A DNA stretch of 64,000 nucleotides from CAWFZT01 sp963820415. Its GTDB lineage: Bacteria; Chloroflexota; Anaerolineae; Anaerolineales; Anaerolineaceae. The DNA lies in NCBI GenBank assembly GCA_963820415.1, contig CAWFZT010000008.1, positions 496,001 to 560,000 of the forward strand. The letters run 5' to 3'. The position numbers and the translations under genes were made by a program. The notes beneath the pieces are model-generated. The model did no database searches and was not told the origin of the DNA. It saw only the letters and a list, made by a program, of their open reading frames with translations. Below, piece by piece: positions 8,001-15,715 of this stretch (positions are counted from its first letter, which is position 1; every line of letters begins with the position of its first letter).

Positions 8001-8828
8001 ATGGCCGTTCCGATAGGTGTATTTGATTCTGGCGTCGGCGGGCTGTCCGTCTTGAGGGCCATCCGCCAGCAGATGCCACAGCAGCCGGTGATCTACCTGG
8101 CTGACCAGGCGCACGTGCCCTATGGGCAGCGTTCTTTGCTAGAAGTGCGCGCCTTCTCCGAGGAGATCACCCGTTTTCTGCTTTCCCAGGCAGCCTGGCT
8201 GGTCGTGGTGGCCTGCAATGCCGCTTCAGCAGCCGCCCTGCACCACCTGCGCCGGGTCTTTCCGCAGGTCCCTTTTGTCGGCATGGAGCCAGCCGTCAAA
8301 CCGGCCGCCGAGCTAACCTGCACAGGCGTAGTGGGCGTGCTGGCTACCCCGGCCACCTTTCAGGGCGAGCTGTACGCCTCAGTGGTCGAGCGTTTCGGCC
8401 AGGGTGTGCGCCTGCTCCAGGATACCTGTCCCGGCCTGGTACAGCAGATCGAAGCCGGGCAGCTCGATACGCCGCCGACCCGCGCCATCCTGGAACGCGC
8501 TTTATTACCCATGCTGGCCAAAAAGATCGACACGATTGTACTGGGCTGTACGCATTACCCCTTTGTCATACCGCTCATCCAGGAAATTGCCGGCCCGGGC
8601 GTGCGCGTGATCGACCCAGCCCCGGCCGTCGCCCGCCAGGCCGGTCGGCTGCTGCAGGCCGCCGGTTTGCAAGCCGGCCCGCAAGAAGCTCCTGGCTGGG
8701 TGCGTATCTACACCAGCGCTGATCCGGGCGCTTTACAGGACCTGCTTCCCAACCTGCTTGGCTGCACCGCCTCTGTCCAGCAGGCTGGCTGGCAGGGGTC
8801 AAGGTTGGTACAGGCAGAAGCCGGTTAA
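8001..8828 (+). CDS. murI: Glutamate racemase
   Basis: MurI interconverts L- and D-glutamate for peptidoglycan. In 275 residues the family signatures are clear: FDSGVGGLSVL with D9 and S10, the first catalytic cysteine C72 in VACNAAS, and the second C183 in LGCTHYPF. The start at 8001 puts the FDSGVGG motif at the normal distance from the N-terminus, preceded by a CCAGG-type weak ribosome site. The gene lies directly behind the palindrome repeat, which must be in or near its 5' leader. Confidence 0.94.
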   Translation: MAVPIGVFDSGVGGLSVLRAIRQQMPQQPVIYLADQAHVPYGQRSLLEVRAFSEEITRFLLSQAAWLVVVACNAASAAALHHLRRVFPQVPFVGMEPAVKPAAELTCTGVVGVLATPATFQGELYASVVERFGQGVRLLQDTCPGLVQQIEAGQLDTPPTRAILERALLPMLAKKIDTIVLGCTHYPFVIPLIQEIAGPGVRVIDPAPAVARQAGRLLQAAGLQAGPQEAPGWVRIYTSADPGALQDLLPNLLGCTASVQQAGWQGSRLVQAEAG

Positions 8829-8838
8829 CCTCAAATTC

Positions 8839-8847
8839 TGGTATACT
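8839..8847 (+). promoter_or_regulatory. Extended -10 promoter of the DUF3090 gene
   Basis: TGG directly followed by TATACT (8842-8847) fits an extended -10 promoter. A strong AAGGAGG ribosome site lies at 8863-8869, before the ATG at 8881. Confidence 0.5.
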
Positions 8848-8880
8848 ATTAGGCGATTGGCCCAAGGAGGACCGTGAACT

Positions 8881-9408
8881 ATGCCTCAGCCTGAAATCGA
8901 TATCGATCCAGTAAACCACATCACCACCGACGCAATCGGAAAACCCGGCCAGCGCGTCTTCTATCTGCAGGCGATAAAGGGCAACCAGGTCATCTCTCTT
9001 CTGGTTGAAAAGGTGCAAATTCAGACCTTATCTGTGGGTCTCGAGCAATTCCTGAACGAAATTTACAAACGATACCCCAACCTTCCTCAGGCCTCTGACC
9101 AATACGATGAAGATAAAATGCACATCCAGCCTCCGGTCGACCCGCTCTTCCGCGTGGGTGAGTTAGGCCTGGCGTATGATTCCGACCGCGACCTGGTCAT
9201 CCTGGTCACCCACGAAGTAGTTTCGGAAGGCCAGGACCCCGAAGAAAGCCGCACGTTCAGGTTCTGGTGCACACGCTCGCAGATGATGGCAATGTGCCGC
9301 TGGGGTCTGGATGTTGCCAGCCACGGCCGCCCGATTTGCCCGCAGTGCGGCGAACCGATGGATCCTGAGGGCCATTTCTGTCCCAAGAAAAACGGCCACA
9401 AACATTGA
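8881..9408 (+). CDS. DUF3090 family protein (TIGR03847-like) with C-terminal zinc-ribbon-like cysteines
   Basis: The 175-residue protein matches the DUF3090 family: an N-terminal GQRVFYLQA strand, a VSLLVEK-type motif (here ISLLVEK) and the FRFWCTRSQMMAMCRWGLDV helix region. It ends in CPQCGEPMDPEGHFC, a zinc-ribbon-like C-x2-C...C. In Actinobacteria this family is part of an uncharacterised trio with a SCO1664-family protein and a phosphoglycerate-mutase-like protein; function is unknown. Here the SCO1664 gene follows directly, overlapping by 4 bp, and the mutase-like third member is absent from the neighbourhood. The start follows a perfect ribosome site. Confidence 0.82.
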   Translation: MPQPEIDIDPVNHITTDAIGKPGQRVFYLQAIKGNQVISLLVEKVQIQTLSVGLEQFLNEIYKRYPNLPQASDQYDEDKMHIQPPVDPLFRVGELGLAYDSDRDLVILVTHEVVSEGQDPEESRTFRFWCTRSQMMAMCRWGLDVASHGRPICPQCGEPMDPEGHFCPKKNGHKH

Positions 9409-10185
9409 TCGAACCACTGCTCCAGACCCCTGCGGGGGCGGAGCACATCCCCATGAATGCCATCCTGGAAAAATCATTGATCTTATCGGCCTTGCAGAAA
9501 GGGGAACTGGACCTGCAAGGCCAGTTCTTGAACGGCTCCAATTACACTTTCCTCGTCAAGCTGAACTACGCTGAGATCAGTATGACCACTGTGTATAAGC
9601 CGGTGCGGGGTGAGCAGCCCCTGTGGGACTTTCCCGCCGGTACGTTGGGCAAACGCGAGGTAGCGGCTTTCTTGGTGAGTGAAATGCTGGGGTGGGATTT
9701 TGTGCCTCCCACCATCTTTCGCCGCAAGGCGCCCCTGGGGGCCGGCTCCCTGCAGCAGCACATACAACACGATCCTAACTACCATTATTTTAGTTTTTCC
9801 GACCTGGACAAGCAGCGGCTGCGCCCTGTGGTAGTCTTCGACATTATTATCAACAACGCTGACCGCAAGGGCAGCCACATTCTGCCGCGATAAACACGAC
9901 CACTTGTGGCTGATTGACCATGGCGTCTGCTTCAACACGGAAGATAAGCTGCGCACGGTCGTCTGGGACTTCTGCGGTGAACCCATCCCAGACAACCTTC
10001 TGACCGATTTAGTCCTCCTGGTCGACACTTTGAGTCGCCCTGGGGAACAGGTCAAGGACTTGAGCAAGCTGCTGCAGCCTTCCGAAATTGAAGCCTTGTC
10101 ATTACGCGCACGCGGGTTATTGAAAACCAGGTCGTTCCCCTATCCAAAAAAAAACAGCCGCCCGTATCCCTGGCCTCCGGTTTAA
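9405..10185 (+). pseudogene. SCO1664 family protein, interrupted by a +1 frameshift
   Basis: Two frames join into one protein of about 259 residues. The first ends at 9893 after DIIINNADRKGSHILPR; removing one C from CTGCCGCGAT (9885/9886) continues as LRDKHDHLWLIDHGVCF to 10185. This is the SCO1664 family (TIGR03843), weakly related to phosphatidylinositol 3/4-kinases; the NNADRKG...H and LWLIDHG segments resemble the catalytic and metal-binding loops. The YPWPPV end is intact, so everything except the single base is preserved. The start may be TTG 9405, overlapping the previous stop, or ATG 9453. Either a recent inactivation or a sequencing insertion; function is unknown. Confidence 0.75.
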
Positions 10186-10349
10186 TATTTTTGTTACACT
10201 CATTTCATAGTATGTTCTAAATCTCTATCTCGTTTTTTTCTTATTCATTTTCGTTTTTTTATCTCTTTCTTTTTCCGTTTTTATCTACTCCTATCTGTTT
10301 TTATCTGTGTGAATCTGTGGTTAGAATCTCTTCTCTTCCAGGAGGTTAA
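10186..10349. other. Pyrimidine-rich spacer before hom
   Basis: This gap is strongly T-rich on the plus strand, with many TTTTT and TATCT/ATCTG words that look like slippage-generated low-complexity DNA. The end carries a good AGGAGG ribosome site (about 10340) for hom. I see no hairpin terminator and no gene. Confidence 0.6.
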
Positions 10350-11382
10350 ATGAGACAAATATCGCTGGCAATGATCGGTTTTGGCAACGTCGGGCGCGCC
10401 TTTGCCCGCTTGATGATCGCCAAACAGGACGAACTGCAAAATAACTACGACACTCTCGCTGCGCGTGACCGGCATCGCCACACTGCGCCACGGCATGGCC
10501 ATCCGCCGCGATGGGATCGACCTGGCGCGCGCCCTGGCCCTTTTCGAAGGCGGCCAATCCTTAGAACCCCTGGGAGATACGATCTCGCCTCTCTCCAACC
10601 TGGATTTCATCCAGGCTTGCCCGGCCGACGCCTTGTTGGAAAACTCACCGGTCAACCACGAAACCGGACAGCCGGCCATCGACCACTTGCAGGCTGCCCT
10701 GCAGAAAGGCATGCACGCCATTACCGCCAACAAGGGCCCGGTGGTGCATGGATTCCAGGCGCTGAGCGACCTGGCAACCCAAAAAGGCCGCCGCTTCCTG
10801 TTCGAATCGACCGTCATGGACGGGGCGCCTATCTTTTCCTTGTTCCGCGGCCCGCTGCCGGCGGTGCAGCTCAACGGTTTCTTCGGCATCCTCAATTCTT
10901 GCACCAACTATATCCTGGGACGCATGGAGAAGGGTGAGACCTTCGATCAGGCGGTAGCTGTGGCCCAGTCCATCGGCATCACCGAAACCGACCCCAGCGA
11001 CGATATCGACGGGTGGGACGCCGCCATCAAGGTGGCCGCCCTCTCGACTGTGCTGCTGCACACCCCCCTCACCCCTCAGCAGGTGGACCGCCACGGCATC
11101 CGTTGGATCTCGCCGGAAATGGTCGCCCAGGCCGCCCAGGAGAACATGCGCTGGAAGCTGGTTTGCCGCGCCAAACGCAGTGGCGCGCGGGTAGAAGGGC
11201 GTGTGGCGCCTGAGAAAATCGCCGCCGGTTCGCCGCTGTACAGTATCAGCGGCACCAGCTCGTACGTGCAGTTCGACACCGACGTCTTACCCGGCCTGGG
11301 CATCCTCGAATCCAACCCAGGGCCCAAAACGACGGCTTACGGGCTGTTGGCCGACCTGGTCAACGCCGCTCGGGACGCCTGA
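10350..11382 (+). pseudogene. hom: Homoserine dehydrogenase, interrupted by a +1 frameshift
   Basis: Homoserine dehydrogenase reduces aspartate semialdehyde to homoserine. The start (ATG 10350, AGGAGG upstream) gives a Rossmann motif, LAMIGFGNVGRAFARL, and the frame is then lost at about 10452. Removing one A from GACACTCTCG restores YDLSLRVTGIATLRHG, and the rest runs on to 11382: TANKGPVVHGF, the catalytic region ESTVMDGAPIFSL, NSCTNYILGRME and SDDIDGWDAAIKVAAL. Joined length is about 343 residues with no ACT domain. Every other part is well conserved, so a sequencing insertion or a very recent mutation is likely. folK begins 2 bp after the stop. Confidence 0.82.
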
Positions 11383-11384
11383 GC

Positions 11385-11864
11385 ATGCCCATCGTCTATC
11401 TCGCGTTAGGCAGCAACCTGGGCGACCGGCGCGCCAACCTTATCGCCGCCGTCGGCGGTTTACCCCCCGCCACCACCGCCTTGAGAGCTTCCGGCATCTA
11501 TGAAACCGAGCCATGGGGCTACCTGGAGCAGCCAGCCTTCCTCAACCAGGTGCTCGAAACCGAAACCAGCCTGTCTCCCACTGATCTGCTGGCAGCCCTC
11601 AAGCGCCTAGAGACCCACCTGGGGCGCCAGGCCACTTTCCGTTACGGGCCGCGCCTGATCGACCTGGACATCCTGCTCTACGACCAATTGGTGCTCAACC
11701 AGTCTGACCTGGTCATCCCTCATCCCCAACTGGCCCATCGGGCGTTTATCCTGGTTCCCCTGGCCGAGCTGGCCCCCGGTCTGCTTCATCCGCTGCTGGG
11801 GACAACCATGGCGGAATTAAAGGACAGGATTGACCTTTCGGGCGTAAAATTAGTGGAAGACTGA
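11385..11864 (+). CDS. folK: 2-amino-4-hydroxy-6-hydroxymethyldihydropteridine diphosphokinase (HPPK)
   Basis: The 159-residue protein is FolK, which pyrophosphorylates the pterin in folate synthesis. Signatures: LALGSNLGDRRANL at the N-terminus, SGIYETEPWGYLEQPAFLNQ (substrate loop), and the catalytic RYGPRLIDLDILLY with its two metal-binding Asp, followed by IPHPQLAHRAFILVPLAEL. It sits between hom and folP, 2 bp and 13 bp away, in one operon. Length is normal. Confidence 0.95.
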   Translation: MPIVYLALGSNLGDRRANLIAAVGGLPPATTALRASGIYETEPWGYLEQPAFLNQVLETETSLSPTDLLAALKRLETHLGRQATFRYGPRLIDLDILLYDQLVLNQSDLVIPHPQLAHRAFILVPLAELAPGLLHPLLGTTMAELKDRIDLSGVKLVED

Positions 11865-11877
11865 TGCAAAGCAGATA

Positions 11878-12747
11878 ATGAACGAGCTTTCTTTTCCACT
11901 CGCCTGGGGGACACGCACCTTTGTGATGGGCATCCTCAACGTCACCCCGGACAGCTTTTCCGGGGATGGGCTGATGTCAGAGGCGGACGCCACCGCCGCC
12001 GCCCTGGCCCAGGCGCGCCAGTTCGTCGAGGCGGGAGCGGATATCCTCGACGTGGGTGGGGAGAGCACTCGCCCGGGGGCGCAGCAGGTCGGCGCCCTGG
12101 AAGAAATCCAGCGTGTGGTGCCCGTCATCCAGGCGTTGGCGGCGGCAAAACTGAATGCTATCATTTCAATCGATACCCATAAGGCCGGCGTGGCGAAAGC
12201 CGCCCTGGCTGCCGGGGCTCACTGGATCAACGACGTGTGGGGGTTGCGCGCGGATGCAGGCATGGCGGAGACAGCCGCCCGCGCCCAGGCGCCGGTGGTT
12301 CTGATGCACAACCGCATCAAACCGGCCGACGTTGAGCTGCAGAAGCGCCTGGGCGGGCGCTATACCGGGGTAAAATACCATAATCTAGTAGAAGACGTTA
12401 AAACCGAGTTATTGGAAAGCGTGGCCCTGGCGCATGCCGCCGGCATCCCTGACGACCACATCATCCTGGACCCAGGCATCGGCTTCGGTAAAACGGTCGA
12501 GCAAAGCCTTGAGCTGATCGACCGGTTGGACGAAATCCGCGCTTTGGGCTACCCGGTCCTGCTCGGCCCTTCCCGCAAGTCTTTTATCGGGTATACTCTT
12601 AATTTACCCCCCGGCCAGCGACTGGAAGGCACCGCCGCCGCGGTCGCCATCGGCATCGCCCGCGGGGCCGACATCGTGCGCGTGCACGACGTGGCCGCCA
12701 TGCTGCGGGTGGCGCGCTTGAGCGACGCCATCGTGCGCAGGCAGTAG
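11878..12747 (+). CDS. folP: Dihydropteroate synthase
   Basis: FolP condenses the pterin pyrophosphate with p-aminobenzoate. The 289 residues show the conserved blocks: VMGILNVTPDSFSGDG, DILDVGGESTRPGAQ, SIDTHKAGVAKAAL, INDVWGLRAD, ILDPGIGFGKTVEQS, LLGPSRKSFIG and VRVHDVAAM at the C-terminus. An ATG at 11878 lies 13 bp after folK. It follows the enzyme of the previous pathway step, confirming the hom-folK-folP operon order. A membrane protein gene follows after 31 bp. Confidence 0.95.
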   Translation: MNELSFPLAWGTRTFVMGILNVTPDSFSGDGLMSEADATAAALAQARQFVEAGADILDVGGESTRPGAQQVGALEEIQRVVPVIQALAAAKLNAIISIDTHKAGVAKAALAAGAHWINDVWGLRADAGMAETAARAQAPVVLMHNRIKPADVELQKRLGGRYTGVKYHNLVEDVKTELLESVALAHAAGIPDDHIILDPGIGFGKTVEQSLELIDRLDEIRALGYPVLLGPSRKSFIGYTLNLPPGQRLEGTAAAVAIGIARGADIVRVHDVAAMLRVARLSDAIVRRQ

Positions 12748-12778
12748 ATAACCTCAATAAGTTTGCGGAGTTTCATCC

Positions 12779-14614
12779 ATGTTTTTCCTGGGAATCCTGG
12801 CCATTCTGCAAATGACACTCCTGCCCGGCCTGCTGCTGGTAAAAGCCTTCCGGCTGAAATTCGGCGCCATCCAGGGCCTGGTCTATTGTTTCGGCCTGAG
12901 TCTGATCGCCAACTACACCGCGGTACTGCTGCTGACTACCCTCGGCCTCTACCGGCAGGCCGTGGCGCTGGCGCTGGTCGCCGCTGAAGTCGCCGCGCTT
13001 GTGTGGCTGTACCGGGCTGAGCTGCAGCAATCCTGGAAATTAGCCGGCGTGTCCTTGTGGAACCGTCTGATCAGCTTTTTCCATTTTCTTTTGCCTGACC
13101 TGAAATCCGCCCAAGAGGACCGTTCGATCTACCAGGTGCTGGTGGGGACGGTCACGGCGATTTTTGCCTTTTTTGCCATCACCGATTTATTCTGGGCTGT
13201 GCGGGTTTTCATCTCCAACGTCGGCACAGTCTTCAATTCCTGGGACGCCGTGCTCTCCTGGAACCGCTGGGCCACTGAATGGGCCCAGAACCAGTTCCCT
13301 AGCGGGGCTGGGCTGTACCCGCAGCTCCTGCCGACTAACTGGTCGCTGACCTATGTCTTGATGAACAACCCGAATGTGCAGTTTTTCGCCAAGGCTACCA
13401 TCCCCCTCTTCCTGCTCTTCATCCTGCTGCTCTTTTTCGACCTTGGCCTGGAATGGAAGAGCATGGGCGTCTTCATTGGCCTGATTCTCACCCGCCTGAT
13501 CATCAAGAAGTTCACCGGGGATTTCATCGCCGAAGGCTACGCCGATATCCCCATGGCTTGCATGGCCTTCCTGAGCGTACACGCTTTGCTCAAAGTCAAG
13601 GACCAGCCAGACCCGGCTGTGCAGCGGCAGGGGATTTTCCTGGGAGCGGTCTTTGCCGGAGGCGCAGCCGCCACCAAACAGGCCGGGGTATACCTGCTGG
13701 CCTTCTATCCTCTGCTGGCCTACCTGTTGGTTCTGCGCAGCCAGCCGGGGTACACCCGGCGAGAAAAAACTAGCACGTTATTGCTCTCACTCGCCATAGC
13801 CCTGCTGCTGTGCCTACCCTGGTATGTCTACAAACAGGTGCAGATTGCGCAGGGGTTAGACAAGAACAACGTCGAGTACGTCACCAGCAGCATTTATCAC
13901 GGCGCTTCGATGTGGGAGCGCCTCACCCACGCCTTTCAGTCTCTGGATAAATACGTTTTATTACTGGCCTTGATGCTTCCCGCCCTGTTTCTGCTGGAAA
14001 GCGCCTACCGCTGGCTGGTGATCCTGCTGGTGATGCCCTTTTCCATCCTGTGGGCGGTTTATTTCAGCTACGACACGCGCAACCTGGCCTTGATTTTCCC
14101 CTTCTGGGGCCTGGCAGCCGGCCTGACCCTGGAAAGGCTGATCAAGATTGGTTTCGACCTGGCCCTGCGCCTGAAATTGGACCGGTTGAAAGCCTATGTG
14201 GGAGCGGCTTTGCTCCTGCTGGCGCTGGCCGGGGTGAATTTCCTTTATCCTGCCGCCTCTCTAAAAGAAAACCAGACCACCCAACAAAAACAGATCTTCA
14301 ACGCCAGCCTGAACGCCCAACTCTATGCTTACATTGACCAGGTAGGCCCAAATATAAAAATCCTCACCAACTATCCGCTCGAATACCTGCCCGGGTTGGA
14401 GAACATCGAGGTGAATTATTCCTTCACCGATTTCGCCTCGTTCGACCAGTTGCGCAGCCAGCCGGAGATCAACTACCTGCTCATCCCCGTCAGCGTCAAC
14501 GACGAGATCAAGCGCGACGTAACCCACAACCTGGAAAATGGCAATTACCGGCTGATCTTCGAGGATGACCATTTCATCCCCTACCAGTTTATTTTTATGA
14601 AAAAGAAACCCTGA
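12779..14614 (+). CDS. GT-C-like multi-spanning membrane glycosyltransferase (putative)
   Basis: The 611-residue protein has about a dozen hydrophobic segments beginning at residue 1. The first large external loop has SWDAVLSWNRWATEW, with an Asp where GT-C glycosyltransferases carry their catalytic acid, and a later EGYADIPMACMAFL resembles loops of PMT-type mannosyltransferases. The C-terminal 90 residues are soluble. These features suggest a lipid-linked-sugar glycosyltransferase acting outside the membrane, but I do not recognise a specific family. The stop overlaps the next start by one base, so it is coupled to the GT2-like/GtrA protein, a plausible sugar-lipid supplier. Confidence 0.6.
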   Translation: MFFLGILAILQMTLLPGLLLVKAFRLKFGAIQGLVYCFGLSLIANYTAVLLLTTLGLYRQAVALALVAAEVAALVWLYRAELQQSWKLAGVSLWNRLISFFHFLLPDLKSAQEDRSIYQVLVGTVTAIFAFFAITDLFWAVRVFISNVGTVFNSWDAVLSWNRWATEWAQNQFPSGAGLYPQLLPTNWSLTYVLMNNPNVQFFAKATIPLFLLFILLLFFDLGLEWKSMGVFIGLILTRLIIKKFTGDFIAEGYADIPMACMAFLSVHALLKVKDQPDPAVQRQGIFLGAVFAGGAAATKQAGVYLLAFYPLLAYLLVLRSQPGYTRREKTSTLLLSLAIALLLCLPWYVYKQVQIAQGLDKNNVEYVTSSIYHGASMWERLTHAFQSLDKYVLLLALMLPALFLLESAYRWLVILLVMPFSILWAVYFSYDTRNLALIFPFWGLAAGLTLERLIKIGFDLALRLKLDRLKAYVGAALLLLALAGVNFLYPAASLKENQTTQQKQIFNASLNAQLYAYIDQVGPNIKILTNYPLEYLPGLENIEVNYSFTDFASFDQLRSQPEINYLLIPVSVNDEIKRDVTHNLENGNYRLIFEDDHFIPYQFIFMKKKP

Positions 14615-15645
14615 TGGATTTTGCCGTGCTACTGCTGCTTGAGCGCTCCGGCCCGCCCATCGACGCCCTCGTCGAGGGCCTGGAAGCTGGCGGGCTGACC
14701 TGCATTTTTCCGATCGCCGCTGCCGGCCAGGCTGAGCCTGTACCAAACCATGCCAGGTTGCCGGTTTTACAGGCGTCCCAGCCGGGCAAAGCGGCTGCGG
14801 CGGCCTGCGGGCTGCAGGCAATCTATGCCCAGGCGCCTGCCTGCCAGACAATTGTGCTGGTAGATGCCCAGCGCGGCTACCTGGCGGAGGATGTCCTGGC
14901 TTTCATCCAGGCCGCCCAGGCCCTGCCCGGCTGCCTGGTGGTTGCAGAAAGAAAATCGAAAGCAGACAGCTCCTTCCTGGCCCGGCTGGCGGGGAGCCTT
15001 TCGCAAAGGCTGGCGCAGGTTTTCCTGGGCGTCCCTCTCCACGACTTGCGCTCCGGGCTACTGGCCATCCCTTGCCGCGCCGTTCCGGCTCTGGCCCTGG
15101 AGGGCAGGCCGGCCCAGCGCCAGGACGGCGCAGGCTCAGAGTTCGAGCTGGACTTGATCCTGGCCGGCCAACGCGGCGGCTTCCCTATCCACAGCCATTT
15201 GCTGCTTTCCGGCGCAGGCGGCCAGGTCCCGCCCGTTCGCCTGATGCTCAACTCGATGAGTCTGTATTTCGTGCTGGCCCGCTACGTCTCAACCTCCCTG
15301 CTGACGGCGGTGGTCGATAACCTAGTCTTTTTCCTCTGCTACCCCTGGGTGCACTATCTGCTCGTGAGCATCTACCTGGCGCGCCTGGTGGCAATTTTAG
15401 TCAATTATTTCCTACTCAGGAAAGTCGTCTTTTATTCGAGCGATAAGCCCACCCGCACATTTCCTAAATACCTCGCCCTGGTGCTTTTTTCCGGCCTGGT
15501 CGCCTCCCTCCTGATCGATTTCTTCAATGCTGAATTCCACATCGGCGTCATGCTGGGCAAAATTATCGCCGAGCTTTTGCTTTATCTGGTAAATTTTACG
15601 GTACTGAATAAATTGGTGTTTGTACACAGACAGCCGCTCGATTGA
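14614..15645 (+). CDS. Fusion of a degenerate GT2-like domain and a GtrA membrane domain
   Basis: Residues 1 to about 215 resemble a Dpm1-like GT2 fold: IVLVDAQRGYLAEDVLAFI at the place of the usual D-x-D strand, LHDLRSGLLAIP (usually D-x-x-x-G-x-[RK]), and SEFELDLILAGQRGGFPI. Key residues look altered: the N-terminal nucleotide-binding strand and the D-x-D are not convincing, so catalysis is doubtful. Residues about 225-343 form a GtrA domain with four membrane helices (RYVSTSLLTAVVDNLVFF, NYFLLRKVVFYS, NFTVLNKLVFV). GtrA proteins are thought to help move or present polyprenyl-phosphate sugars. Overlaps the preceding gene by 1 bp. Confidence 0.7.
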   Translation: MDFAVLLLLERSGPPIDALVEGLEAGGLTCIFPIAAAGQAEPVPNHARLPVLQASQPGKAAAAACGLQAIYAQAPACQTIVLVDAQRGYLAEDVLAFIQAAQALPGCLVVAERKSKADSSFLARLAGSLSQRLAQVFLGVPLHDLRSGLLAIPCRAVPALALEGRPAQRQDGAGSEFELDLILAGQRGGFPIHSHLLLSGAGGQVPPVRLMLNSMSLYFVLARYVSTSLLTAVVDNLVFFLCYPWVHYLLVSIYLARLVAILVNYFLLRKVVFYSSDKPTRTFPKYLALVLFSGLVASLLIDFFNAEFHIGVMLGKIIAELLLYLVNFTVLNKLVFVHRQPLD

Positions 15646-15715
15646 GCTTGAATCAGGCGTGATTGGGGATTAAGATGAAGGAAAACCTTCAATAACAGGG
15701 GCAAAGTATCCGTTT

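Noticed and set aside
15646..15715. c-di-AMP riboswitch before the KimA-like gene
   Set aside because: The gap is too short and lacks recognisable conserved segments.
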